A DNA stretch of 64,000 nt, from assembly GCA_028554795.2 (NCBI GenBank), contig CM068839.1:84217540-84281539 (forward strand), read 5' to 3'. Positions within the stretch are counted from its first letter, which is position 1. Every line of letters starts with the position of its first letter. Source of the stretch: Sinohyriopsis cumingii. Taxonomy: Eukaryota > Mollusca > Bivalvia > Unionida > Unionidae. Positions 46,898-58,814 of this stretch are shown one piece after another. The position numbers were made by a program, and so were the translations under genes. The notes under the pieces were generated by a model. That model ran no database searches. It was not told where the DNA came from and was given only the letters and a program-made list of their open reading frames with translations.

Positions 46898-47509
46898 TCA
46901 AAAAGGTTCTTTATCTATGTCTTTGGACTCTTCAATCTTAGGCTTCTTTCCAAACAATGTATAAGAGAAGTACCAGTCAAAGAAAAAGGAAATGATGCTA
47001 TCAAATGCCACTCTGAACCGTGTGGGAAGGAAATAGAAATTAACAACCTGTGCAGGTGGCCAAATCACCCATTCCATACAGTACAATTTAGCCCCCTTCT
47101 CTTTCAAAGTCTTTCTAATATCTTCCAAGGATTTATTTTGTAACACTGTAATAACTGTTAGATAAGAACTTATCACAATTGGGGAACACAGAAATTGGTC
47201 AGCGACCAGTTTCTTCGCAATGATTTTAAATGTCCTTCCTGGCAACCACCAATCAAGGAGGTGGTACCAGTAGTGAACAAATGGTCCAATAAAAGTTCCT
47301 GTTGCACCCACATGGATGGATCGCCGTGTATCCCACACCAACTGCCTCTTCTTGGTTATCTCATTAAATTGCTCAAGGCCATCACCAAGGACAGATGAAC
47401 CAATGGTAAGTACGGTGTTTGTGTACAGCAGATATTTATTTGAAAACAGAATTTTTCCAGTCTCTCTAAGCTTTAGGTAGAAAAACTTTCCTCCTGTTCT
47501 AAGACTCAT
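46898..47509 (-). CDS. MPV17L2: Mpv17/PMP22-family membrane protein, MPV17L2-like
   Basis: Intact 203-residue frame, close to the usual length of about 200 for this family. Family landmarks are the early segment NKYLLYTNTVLTIGSSVLGDG, the block GPFVHYWYHLLDWWLPG near residue 75, a VADQFLCSPIV segment, and the signature EWVIWPPAQVVNFYFLPTRFRV near residue 145. Four hydrophobic segments are expected. MPV17L2 sits in the mitochondrial inner membrane and supports mitochondrial ribosome assembly; that role is inferred from the family. The ATG at 47509 lies six bases after a probable acceptor (TTTTTATTTACAG ending 47516), so the 5' UTR is likely spliced while the whole coding part is one exon. MPV17 or PXMP2 relatives are possible, but the GPFxHYWYxxLD pattern favours MPV17L2. 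Confidence 0.9.
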   Translation of the reverse strand: MSLRTGGKFFYLKLRETGKILFSNKYLLYTNTVLTIGSSVLGDGLEQFNEITKKRQLVWDTRRSIHVGATGTFIGPFVHYWYHLLDWWLPGRTFKIIAKKLVADQFLCSPIVISSYLTVITVLQNKSLEDIRKTLKEKGAKLYCMEWVIWPPAQVVNFYFLPTRFRVAFDSIISFFFDWYFSYTLFGKKPKIEESKDIDKEPF

Positions 47510-47781
47510 TTATCACTGTAAATAAAAAGGGAATTTATTTAGACATGAAAAAACAGTTCATCGGAAGAACTTTATTTTACAGACAACCTTTGCTATTACT
47601 TTTGTGGAAACTTTTGCCATGGACATTTTTCTCCTTGAAGGAATTTAATCACAGCTCTTGTAAATATTTCTTCCCTTTCCCAACAAGTATATATGGTAAA
47701 TTGTATGAAATTAGATATAACATGAATAAAGTTACAAACATAGTTAAGACAGCAATTTTTAGACCCTCCTAATAAGATACA

Positions 47782-47889
47782 TACCATATATACTCGCTTA
47801 TAAGAACAGATCAAATGCAAACTACCCAGACCCAGATCTTCCATCACATAATTTGCTGGCAGATCTGAGTTTGTGCAGTTTGTTAGGAA
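47782..47889. mobile_element. MITE copy 5, left half
   Basis: Starts TACCATATATACTCGCTTAT and runs to CAGTTTGTTAGGAAT, where a LINE begins. The missing half lies at 52303-52416. Confidence 0.8.
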
Positions 47890-48046
47890 TAATAATAATA
47901 ATAATAATAATGCTTTATTTATAGAGGGTGACTCATTAGTCAAGGACTATTCTCCCCTGAGGCCCTCTTAAGGAGAGTATAACAATGCACATTATATGAA
48001 GATAGCAATAATTACTTTTTTTTATAACATATTTAGTATTAAAATA

Positions 48047-49882
48047 CTAAATTCCATTATCTATTAGAAATTTATAAATCCTGTCAAGCTCAAATTTTGC
48101 ACAGTTTCCCCATACATTAGAACAATAATCCATTGTTGGAAGAATATATGACTTGTAGTATAGATTGTAAGTTTCCATAGGTAAATATTTCTTGATTCTG
48201 CTGAGAAGGGCAATTTTGGATGACAGTGTTTTACAAAGCTTATGGTCATTCCATAATAAATTATTATCTATGGACACACCTACAAGCCTTTCATGTTTGA
48301 CATTTTCTAATGGATGATTATTTATTGCAAGAGATAGTTTTGGGTTCCCTGACTTGTGTAGCTTTTGTGATGTCCCAAAAATCATACATTTTGTTTTACC
48401 TTCATTAATTACCATCCTATTTTGTTGTGCCCAGTTTTGGACTCTAATAAGGTCTGAGTTTAATCTTGTTTGGATAACTTCAGTATCAGAACTAGATGTA
48501 TACAAGGTTGTATCATCTGCAAACAAATCTGTATTTGTGGATTCATTATTTAATGGTAGATCAATGATATAGATAAGGAAGAGGAGAGGGCCCAAAACTG
48601 AGCCTTGAGGGACTCCTGAACGAATAGTGCGAGTTTGAGAGCTAATATTGCCAATGCTTACTTGTTGAGACCTTTGGTTTAGGTACGATCTAAACCAGTT
48701 TAAAGAAGGATTGTCAAACCTGTAACAGTTCAACTTTTGCAGCAGAATTTCATGATCAACAAGATCAAAGGCTTTCTTGAAGTCATGGAAAACAATCCCA
48801 GTCATATGTCCATTATCCATTTCCTTCAGCCAAAGATCAATTAATTTAGTAAGTTCTGTTTGGCATGAGTGGTACTTTCTAAATCCTGATTGCGCTTTAT
48901 GAAATAGAGAGTATGTTTCAAAAAATGTATAGACCTGAATGGCTACATGCTTTTCAAACAGTTTTGACAATACAAGTAGAATTTATATTGGTCTGTAATT
49001 TCCTGGATCCTCCTTTTCTCCTTTCGTAAAGATAGATGTAACCTTTGCTCATTTCAGTGTTTCTGGAAAATTACCACTCATTATACTTAAATTTAATGAT
49101 ATGCGTTAGTGACTTTGTTATTACTGGTGCAGCAATTTTAAGAATTTGTGGACCAATACCATCCAATCCAGAGGATTTATTAATATTCACCTTAATTATC
49201 ATATCAAAAACATCAGCTTCACTAACATTAGCTACTGAAAAATAATTATCATCAGGATAAATAACAGAAGAGCATCAAGTTCAATTAGGATGTTAGTCTG
49301 GTTCTGAATACTGTTACTGGAGATGCTTATGAAGAAATTGTTGAACATTTCCATGATGTCTTGTACAGATATTGCTATATCATCATTTTGCTTAAGTCTA
49401 GGGGGAAGACAACTGTTCTTGGGTGGGTTCAGCTCTTTTAGATGCTTCCACAATGTTTTGGTACTCTTACTTTCATTAATGGCCTGTTTATAGTAGTTCT
49501 CTTTTGCCTTATCTATCAAGTGCTTAGTTTTATTCCTCCACTTTCTATAGCTTTTCATGTCTTTTTTCTTGTGGAAATTATCTCTTAGGTGCCTAGCCTC
49601 ATTGATCTCAGGGGTAATCCACTTGGGTGTAATTTGGTGTTTAACCCTTTTTGTTCTAATTGGGGCAAGCTTGTCTAAGACTGCATTGAACATCTGATAC
49701 CATTTGTCTAAAGCAGTGTTGGCATCAGCTATATTGCAGCCTGATTGGAAGGGTTTGCAAACTAAATCATTTAAGAACATTTGCTCATCAAACTGTTTGA
49801 AGTCCCTGTATTGTATTTCAATGTGCTGGCCATACACAAATCTGTTTATAGAATTATAATTATTACATTGGAATATGTACAC
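48047..49882 (-). pseudogene. Reverse transcriptase of the CR1-like LINE
   Basis: Blocks in order on the minus strand: IQYRDFKQFDEQMFLNDL and WITPEINEARHLRDNF (linker after an endonuclease), LWKHLKELNPPKN, SSGLDGIGPQILKIAAP near 49140-49190, FHKAQSGFRKYHSCQTEL, DFKKAFDLVDHEILLQKL, RSGVPQGSVLGPLLFLIYI and TDLFADDTTLY (catalytic DD), then a C-terminal MDYCSNVWG. A frameshift lies between 48970 and 49232. Family: CR1/L2/Jockey-type non-LTR element. Confidence 0.93.
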
Positions 49883-49945
49883 ATATTCTAATGCATTTTG
49901 TTGCTGGATACGTGTTGCATAGGCCTGAACATCAAAGCCTTCTAC

Positions 49946-51897
49946 CTATTGGTATGTGCACAACTTTTGCTTATGTCCTAGTTCGTTACAAAGATGGCAA
50001 CAAATCTGTTTTCCATGCAGACACTGCTGTGTTACATGACCGTGTTCTCCACAATACAAGCAGTTGTCTGACTCATGCCTAACCCCTTTTATATGTCTTA
50101 TGTACTGGTCTATATTCCTAAGGAGCATGGCAGTACCTCTGTTGGACAAGTGGATTTGGTCTCACTGGTATAATTGTTGGTTCACTCGGTTGTCTTTGAA
50201 GAAGGTCCTGCATTGCGGAACAAAGAGTATTTGGAAATTTTCACACAACATACTTAGGGTGTCATTTAGTTCAGTCATAAGTACATCCCTTCTTGGCGGT
50301 AGACCTGAGATGATTATTTTACACTCTGTGTTTTTGGTTGTTGTTGTTGTTATTGTTCTAGGGTTTAATGCCATTTTTCAGCACAGGATAGGCTATACAT
50401 GGCGGCCAGTATAACTGGTGGAGGAAGAACCTTGGAAAACCCAGGGAAGAACCACCGACCCACGAGAAGCTACTGGCAGGCTTTCCCATGTACCCATGCT
50501 AGCCGAGCCTTGGACTCGAACCCATGCAGACAGAGGTGAGATGGCAGTGATCCGGAACGGTGAGCGCTTTAGACCACTCAGGGCCCCCTGTGTTTTTGGA
50601 CCTGAGGGCATACAACAAGCTTTCATCATCATCCTCAATGCCCTTTAAAGATTGGCCATTACTGTAATTATTCCCACCAATGAGAGGAATTACAGTATGA
50701 TATGGTGACATATCCATTTCCAATATTTTTTCTGTAATAGTGTTAATAGTTGCAACTCTATGGGTTTTTACGTCAGTTTTATATAATCCTCTTGTTCTTA
50801 CTCCTTTGATTATTGAAGAACCAATGAGAAGAGATCTGTCTTTAACTATGTTGTTGATTTTGACAAGGGGGGGGGGGGGTTTCAGATGCACTGCTTGAAC
50901 TTCTTGTTTTCCATGACTAGACTGACTTAGAGTTTGGTGACTGCTGTATTTAGTATTTGTATTTAATTTAGCTTCTTGCTGTGGGTAATTGGAGGTTGTC
51001 TTTAGAACAGTTTCTTCTGTACCTGGATTTGATGTTGAGTGAGACACATGATTGTCAGTGTTTACAGCATGTGCTTTAGCTAATTTTTGGCTCTGACCAT
51101 CTAATACCTGCAGAAGAGACTTATCTTGTTTAATTGATGTGGTTGCATCTGTTTGTGTGTATAATGATTTTTTTCTTATAACTGGTTTTGGTATGGTCTG
51201 AGTGCCCTGACATGCTCTTGTGTTTTGGTCCTTTGACATGTTTGTGTATTGTTTTTTCTGGGTTTTCTGGTATACTTTTTTTGCCCCTGGTTTATCCACC
51301 TGAACACTGTAGACTCTTTGATTTTAGTGCAGAGAGTTCCTGTTCTAACCTTTCTACTTGGGTCTGGAGAATACCTATCACTACTACGCACTGTATGGAG
51401 GTACAAGTCTGGTTATGGGTTCCATGGAACTCAAAGGAATTTGTTGCATCTATCATAAACTGAGATCCTGGAGTTTCCTCCACATTGATAGCAATCTGGC
51501 TTATTTCATGTAAAGCTGTGTTACTGTTGACTGGATTTGGAGATCTGTGGGCTTCAGGGATGGGTGTTGAAGCCCTTGGCTATAAGGTAATTGATCTCAA
51601 TCTGGTGTTGTCTACCATTTGCTGACAAGTGTTGATAAAATAATGTACCCATTCTGTGTAGCCTGGCCCTTGTACATGAACTTTACCAGTTGTTATGTAT
51701 AGAGTTACTGTGGCAGAATCTGTATCCTTGGATTTGTAGATCAGTCCATTTTGTGAGTGTCCATGCTGGAAGTGTAGATTCTCATCCAAGAATTTCTTGA
51801 TTGTTGGAATTTTGTTGGAGTCAGCTGTGATTGTTATACTCTGCATATCATATTGGATTTTAAGAAAGCTTGGAACTGAAAAGGAGGAGTCAGCCAT
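49946..51897 (-). pseudogene. ORF1 of the CR1-like LINE (SGNH esterase and zinc knuckles)
   Basis: Minus strand, from 51897: an N-terminal module MADSSFSVPSFLKIQYDMQS with VTLYITTGKVHVQGPGYTEW, then a coiled coil (LQTQVERLEQELSALKSK near 51310-51360), a Ser/Thr/Gln-rich region, and an SGNH-hydrolase domain with RSLLIGSSIIKG (block I) and LIGGNNYSNG (block III). After the SINE come CKIIISGLPPRRDVLM, then two CCHC knuckles CLYCGEHGHVTQQC and CCHLCNELGHKQKLC near 49955-50060. SGNH esterase in ORF1 is known from CR1-clade elements. Frames are broken in several places. Confidence 0.8.
50337..50587 (-). mobile_element. tRNA-headed SINE, family A, copy 8
   Basis: Full-length minus-strand copy with the 12-bp target duplication CTGTGTTTTTGG (50325-50336 and 50588-50599), inserted within the SGNH domain of the LINE ORF1. 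Confidence 0.95.
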
Positions 51898-51924
51898 GTT
51901 GGATTTTGGTGTTACACAATCTTG

Positions 51925-52302
51925 TTAGGTTGAATCAATTTCAAGTGAATATTTCTGTTCAGTATCGAGTGTGTCTATTTTCTTCATATCATTTAAGAGA
52001 TCCTCTTGGGTAAATCCTGAAAATGAATCTGACGAATCTGATTTGAAATATGAGTACATCAAGTGAGACAGTGAAGAAATGGCCATATTTGTTTTACTGT
52101 TCTTTTGTCTGAATATGCAAACATGCAAATCTGTACTTATATCCACAGACTGAGCTTACTAAGTTACCCTGGCACTTTATGCACTGCCTAATTTAGTTGC
52201 TGGTAGCACTTAGAACTAGTATATTTTCTTCTGTACAGCTGTATTTCCGAATGTTTCAGGAGCTGGTTAAGAGTTTCATACAATGGTGGCCATTTTGTTT
52301 TT
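51925..52302 (-). other. 5' region of the CR1-like LINE
   Basis: A 73-codon minus frame (52146-51925) rich in Ser and Asp precedes ORF1. It could be the ORF1 start in another frame or 5' UTR. No family recognised. Confidence 0.35.
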
Positions 52303-52416
52303 GTAATCAGTACAACATACAAAATTGACCCTGATCTGCAAGCAAATTATGCTATGGCAGATCTGGATCTATGTTGTTTCCAGTTTAATTCAACTTATAA
52401 GCCAGTACATATGGTA
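52303..52416. mobile_element. MITE copy 5, right half
   Basis: Continues from GTAATCAGTACAACATAC through GGCAGATCTGGATCTATG to the inverted terminus ACATATGGTA at 52416; completes the half at 47782-47889. Confidence 0.8.
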
Positions 52417-52539
52417 CTTATGTTTTAGACCCTACTAGTACTAATACATGTACGTAGCCCTGATAAATGGACTTGAAATTCTACTTTCAAACGTAAACTA
52501 CCAGTAGCTACATTTCTGTGTGAGAACCACAAATATCTG

Positions 52540-55060
52540 TTGCCATCTTACATTTGGTGTGATATGTATAAACTAGAACAAGTGCAAAATGGAGTTTACG
52601 GGTGGGGTGTAAATCTACTTATAATGACGCACGGTCTAACAACCACAGGTTACCCCATCAAGTTGAACTGCTGTCACCACAACCTTCAATTTCTATACAC
52701 ATCATTTGAACTAGTCCAAACCACACTCACAATGGAACAAAGGTCAGTCCACTTTGTCTGCCTCAACCACCCTCCTCCTAGTAGAAAACAAAGGCTGACT
52801 GAATCTCTCTTTTTGGATAAGTTTTCGAATCTCCAGGAGTATGGAAATTCAATAGGTTTCAACCTTATTCTTGGAGATTTCAACATTCCCTTGACTGTCT
52901 TGGAAACCCATACACATCAAAACCCCTAGATTCCATTCAGTCAGTTAATCAACCCACCCACAAAAATGGTCATATTTTAGACTGGATTCTTCATAGACCT
53001 GATGGTAATATTCTATGGTCCTCCCTGGTATCCCATGAACTTGCATCGGATCACCTCTGCATTATATGCCATCTTGACGTATCAGTCCCTAACCCTCCAC
53101 CTATATCTGCTACTAAGAGGAACCTCCATATGATAAATAGAAGCAAACTAATGCATGACATCCAAGCAAACCTAACAACTTGCTTACCTCCTACTGTAGT
53201 ACAACTTGATAAATGCCTGTGTTCATTGCTTGCCAAACATGCACAAGCAACCAAGCACAGAATACATGTATCAATTCAAAAGTGTTCTCTGTGGTATAGC
53301 AGTATTAGGGACCAGCTTTGCTCTGCTAAGAGACTGCTGTACAGCTGAGAGGCTTTGGCTTTCCACCAGACTCACTAATCACAAACAAATCTATGAAGCC
53401 GCTAAGAAGGTCACAAACATAGTCCATGCAGTGAAATCAGCCCACAACAGTACTAAGATGATGGAAAGTTCCAGCTGCAAAGAGCTCTTCAAGATTACTA
53501 ACAAGCTAATGTCAAGGAAGAAATATACACCACTTCCAACTACCTTCTCTCCAGCTGACCTTCCGGACCTGTTTGCAAATTACTTAAGTGACAAAATACA
53601 AACCCTCAGAGATAATCATAAGCTTGAAAACACAATTTCAATTGACATGTCATCACCATACAGTTGCAATACAGAATATCAGCAGCAACTCTTAGCAGCA
53701 TTTGAACCTTTCTCTATGGATTTAGTACATACAATTGTGATGAAGAGTGCATCCAAGTCATGAGAACTTGATCCAATTCCAACATCACTGCTTCTTGAGT
53801 GCTTCGATCCAATATTGCCTTCACTAACTGATGTTATTAATAACGCTCTGTCATCCTCGGAATTTCCATCATTTTTCGAAACTGCCACTGTAAAGCAACT
53901 GCTTAAGAAACCAATGCTTGACCATAATGATTTAAAGAACTACTGCCCAGTTTCTTATCTCCCATTCATATAAAAAAATCTTGGAAAATGTTGTTCTATC
54001 CTAACTTGTATCTCATCTGAATGCAATTAGTCTTTTTATCAATGTGCAGTCTGCATATCGCCCTTGCCACAGTACTGAAACTACTCTTTTGAAAGTAGTT
54101 AAAGACCTCTTTGTTTTGGATAGCAGAAAGATTAGTCCTTGATTTGTCTGCAGCATTTGACACAACAGACCATGATATGTTACTTCACTATCTCCAGCAT
54201 GTATTTGGCATTCATGATACAACCTTATTGAGGCTCAAGTCCTACTTGGTCAACGGGACACAAATTGTGTCTTCAAATGGAATACACTCCAGCCCAGTTG
54301 ATCTATGTTGTGGTCTTCCAGAGGGGTCTGTTCTTGGACTTGTTCTCTTCATTCTATACACTCAGCCGCTCTCAAGTGTCATAGGTCATCATCCAGTGTC
54401 TCACCAATTGTACGCTGATGACACCCAAATAAACAAATCTAGTCACCCAACCAAAGTTGATGCTACCATCCAAGGTGCATTTCTGATGTAAAATCATGGA
54501 TGACATGTAACAAGCTGCAGATGAATGATGATAAAACTAAAGCCATTCTGATCACAACACAGACTTTCTCATTCACATCCTTTACCTCAAACAATAAATA
54601 TCAGCAACTCCAGCATCAAATTCACAATCAGTACAAAACCTACGTGTTACTCTCGACAGTATTCTCACATTGCACCAAAATGTCATAAACATATGCAAGG
54701 CTGCACATCTTGCACTGAGACACATGAGCTCCATCCACAAATATCTTTCAGTTGATGCCACTAAAACACTTGAGTTCATTAGTACTTTCAAGACTGGACT
54801 ATTGTAACTCAATTCTGTCTGGATAATTTTAATATCGGATCATCCTTAAAGTACCACGATCAGAGCACACATCCTCCTGCTCTGTACCCTACACTGGCTA
54901 TCCATTTGATCCAGAATCAAACACAAAATTTGTTCTCTGTGCTACGTTTCACTGATAGACTCCAGTCCAACATACCTATCTGACCTCAATGATGTGTACA
55001 TACCAGCAAGATACTTACGCTCCTGGTACATGCCATGTAGTATTCTTTTTTCAAGGATGA
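52540..55060 (+). mobile_element. CR1/L2-like LINE, 5'-truncated, decayed
   Basis: Plus-strand fragments in order: the C-terminal part of an apurinic endonuclease (NLILGDFNIP near 52862-52890, SHELASDHLCI near 53035-53060), a linker (ELFKITNKLMSRKKYTPLP), and reverse transcriptase blocks LDLSAAFDTTDHDMLLHYL (54130-54190), CGLPEGSVLGLVLFILYT (54312-54362), HQLYADDTQI (54402-54430) and LQMNDDKTKAILI. A C-terminal tail of the WL-x-I type lies near 54890-55020. Stops and shifts throughout. Confidence 0.88.
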
Positions 55061-55779
55061 AGACTGTTGATTGGACATTACAGCAGAGTGGTAGGAGGGT
55101 CTATGGCAAAAGCAACAGGCAGCCATATTAGACACTGGTTATCATATGAATCATCTTGAATAAGAATCAACTGCACATAACAAATGTCTTTAACTGAAAA
55201 CCCCATGTTGATATGACCATCTTCTGTTCAGGAGAAGTAGTATAAGGAGATTTTTAAGATGGCTACCATGGTGCCAGTATTGGATTTCAGATCAGCACCA
55301 CTTTCATTTAGGACCAACTACAATGCATGTGTAAAGTTTCAATGCTATCCTCCAAGTTGTTTAAGAGGAGTAGTGATAACAAACTTGCCTAATGGGCAGA
55401 CAGCTGACGCACAACAGATGACTGACAAGTTCTTCAGGTGACTATGAGTAGGCCTGAAAATCATTAAGACCCATACAAATATCATGTTAGTGGAAGTATT
55501 ATGCAACATCTTGTATGTTTTTGGACACCAATAATCATTTGCCAAGTGATGGTGCACAAATGTCAGGAAGATTTCTGTTGATTTGTGATCACATCTTTTT
55601 TTTAAATAACAATAAATTAAAAAAACATACTTTAACTCTAGAATTCAACACTGTATCATAGGTCTTGCTAGAACTTCAAAACTAGGAGTCCAGGACTCCC
55701 ATTTTGGTAAAAATAGAAGTCCCACCAGCAAATGTTGCAGTTCCCTCCCAAGAAACTGACAATTACAAGAACTATTGCT
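55061..55779. other. Intergenic; weak exon-like frame
   Basis: A 60-codon frame from 55259 (AAGATGGCTACC start context) reads MATMVPVLDFRSAPLSFRTN and could end at a donor CAG|GTGACT near 55437. No homology and no partner exon was found, so I do not call it a gene. Confidence 0.2.
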
Positions 55780-56400
55780 TGCCATTGAGTTTAATTTCTA
55801 CATTCTTTATAACACCTACATAGCTCTTGTGTGTCCATCAGAGTGAGACTGAATTTTGTCCAAACACTAAGCTTGGCATCACACACTTTCTTACACTCAG
55901 CTAGTACTGTCCCATCTGAACTATCAGTTCTTGGAACTTTAGCACTCTTTTGAATCTTGTTACAATCTTCGTCAGGTTGCCATTTAATCCCCAAACACTA
56001 ATCCAAATTTGCGAATGGCATTTTGTCTAAGTCTCAACATGTCTTGATTCTGAGGTCACGTGCACTGCTTATACCACTACATCCAGAAATGAACACGATA
56101 ATGAAAGCTAAAGCTAAAGTTGTTTATTTTATGTACTCTTATAAATATCCTCTGGGTCTTTCTGCCTCCGAATACAATCAATGTAAATATCAGTATATAT
56201 TCCCACCAAGCCACCAGCCACAGTCAAAGTCTTGGAACTTGCCACCCAGCTATTTGCATCATGTTCCCTTCATGTACTCTTATAATGGCAACATGTACAT
56301 CAGGGGGTCTTTCAGCCACTGTATTCTGTCATTGTAAATATCAGTACAGCTAACTGATCAACACATTTTCCCCATACTTTGAATCCTTCTATGATTTTGG
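55780..56400 (+). repeat. Unclassified interspersed repeat, copy 1
   Basis: Matches, in reverse orientation, the sequence at 63020-63600. It includes the boxes AAATGAACACGATAATGAAA (56091) and CTAAAGTTGTTTATTTTATG, and two internal tandem units of about 150 bp, each with ATGTACTCTTATAA...GGTCTTTC...TGTAAATATCAGTA (starting near 56130 and 56273). The left part has a possible minus-strand coding segment, CNKIQKSAKVPRTDSSDGT. Confidence 0.75.
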
Positions 56401-58053
56401 AACACATACATTTTATTATATGACATATTTATGCCAACATTTTTGAGACTTTTCACAGAAAAATTACTATCTTATGATCTAACCTACATGGCTTTACCTG
56501 ATCCCATTAAAATCACCTGAATGTTGTATGATGGCGCATACACTACATGATTCGTACCTGCTTTTTTGAAATGGATAAAATGAAACAGAATTTTGCAGAC
56601 ACAAAAAGCTTATGTACCAAGGACTCAGCCATTGGAATTTTCATGCATGTATATGTACTTTTATTTGGATGTTTGATTGCCAAGAGAACCCTGGAACTCA
56701 TGTTCGAAGGAAAAATGAAGGGAATTAATCATAACAGAACATATATTTATCAAAAGGTGTTGCTAATATCGCGTTCTCCATTTCTGACCTAGCCTCATAA
56801 ACTTTTGTTGCTTAAGAGAACATATATAGTGGCCACCAATACTTACACAGATGAAATGGACACAAAGATAAATACCATGCAAAAAACTACGTAACTCATT
56901 TTTATCCAGCTAGCAAGTCCTCATAAAGATCCTTACTAACTATTCTGACGGGATAAATAACTTCCCGTCATAATAGGCATTCAGTGATCTACCAGTGTGA
57001 TTGAAAATGTTGACTACTTAGAATGGTGTACTGTATTCTTAAGTTTTACAATAACATGTAACTGTCAGTGATGATGCTTTGTTAGTTTGGTAGTGTAAGT
57101 TCTGCATATTTCCCATAAAATATACTTTTATCATACAGTTTATGGCTAACTCAGCAATTTTTATGTCAAATCAGCATTCTCTACCTTTTTCCTTATTTAT
57201 ATCAATTATATCAAATTACGATAGTTTCTGTCCAATGGTAAATAAGCAATTTTGTTGTAACAGTTATTTTCTTGCCATAGCCTTTCTTGAAATTAGCTGG
57301 ATCTTGATTTTTACCTATGTTATTTTCTAAATTTTTTACAGTGGCACCTTCATGGTTTTTGTCCCTGATTATTTGAACTTCTGAAGAAATGATGAATGAT
57401 GCCAGTAAAAATATTTTGAGTTTTCAAAACAGTACAGACAAGATATTGCAAATCATTGTCATTTAATTACATAAGTATAGTTCATAAAATAAATATAATA
57501 TATTTTGCTTACATGTACCCTTTTCATATAACATTATGAATTGTTGCAATTTGATTCTGCAATAATGTATGTTTTTGAATAGAACATATCTACCAAAGTC
57601 AAAATTATGATAAAACTACAAAAAGGTTTTGGGAAAGCCCAAATGTTTTTTAAAAATAATTTTCTGATAAAATTTATTTTGTTGTTATGTGCCATTGATG
57701 TTGCTCTAGGTTCAGGAGAATTGAATTAAAGTGGTACCATAGTGTCGGGTAATTCTACGCAACAATACAGCATTTCTGTAAACATTGGATCATGTGCTGC
57801 CTTTGGTCTAAAGTCCAATTTGTATCAAGAAATAACGACCTTTCTTTAATGTAGAAGAGTGATTTCATAAAGTGAACATTAATATCCAAAATTTCTACTC
57901 TAAATGCATATGAAAATGTGATTTGTAAATGTCAACAAGAAGACCCACTATATGACCTTCTTCAACTTGTAACCCCCAAAACACTATTTTATATTTATCT
58001 TTTAGAATCATACTTATAAATAAATACATTATATAAAAGATGGAAATGTTTAC
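56401..58053. other. Intergenic, nothing recognised
   Basis: An 81-codon plus frame at 56547-56792 has ordinary composition but no recognised family; otherwise AT-rich sequence. Confidence 0.4.
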
Positions 58054-58140
58054 CTTAGAACAATGCTGCATCTTTTTTTCTTCTAATTTTGCAAGAAGTT
58101 CTCCCACAAGTACTTTATCGTCTGCTACCCAACGTGTCAA
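58054..58140 (-). CDS. Possible isolated coding exon, unknown gene
   Basis: The minus strand shows an 87-bp frame, TRWVADDKVLVGELLAKLEE and following residues, bounded by a possible acceptor TTCTTGTGGCAAG at 58141 and a good donor AAG|GTAAACATT at 58053. Protein-like composition but no recognised family or partner exon. Treat as speculative. Confidence 0.2.
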
Positions 58141-58721
58141 CTTGCCACAAGAATGGGATTCTCAAGAAATCCCCTGGCATATACAGTAGTATGTTTCTAT
58201 ATTCTTTAGTAATTATTTCCCTATGATCGAGAAGTTATAAACACATCCCATCCTTTCCACTGTTGTTTTTCTTCCAGATAATAGCTTATTTTAATAAAAT
58301 GTTGAACTTTTACTAATTTTTACAAGATCAGTTATGTTTGCTTAATATTTTATATGATTTATTGGCATTGTCATGTTGAATTTTGTAAAACCAGCTATAA
58401 ACCTGACCGAGTTAATTGACTGAAATACTGACTGAAAGAGTCCAAAGTAATGTATTTCATTTCCATAACCCAATGCATAGACATTACATCTTTCAAAGCC
58501 ATGTGCAGAACAGACCAACATATCACAAGTCATGCAAATACAGGGGTGGTTGCTCATGTATCCAAAATTAATATTATTTTGAAAAGAATATTCTGGTGAT
58601 AACTGCCTCTTTTCAAATGGTAAGCATTGCAGTATTTTATTTTCCCCAATCAGTCAACTTCAGTATGCATTTTGCACCAACATTGGTTGATGGAAACCTT
58701 TGATGTGCAGAAAAGTCAGAT

Positions 58722-58725
<4 letters not shown>

Positions 58726-58812
<87 letters not shown>
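58726..58812. repeat. (GT)n-(TA)n compound microsatellite
   Basis: About 36 bp of GT followed by about 50 bp of TA. Confidence 0.98.

Positions 58813-58814
<2 letters not shown>

Larger units (their letters stand above)
47890..52302 (-). mobile_element. CR1-like LINE, near full length, inactivated
   Basis: Minus-strand element of about 4.4 kb inserted in a MITE. The 3' end on the minus strand is AATAAAGCATT plus (ATT)n at 47890-47911. ORF1 remnants lie at 49946-51897 and reverse transcriptase at 48047-49882. A SINE interrupts ORF1. The apurinic endonuclease normally expected between ORF1 and reverse transcriptase is not visible. Confidence 0.88.
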
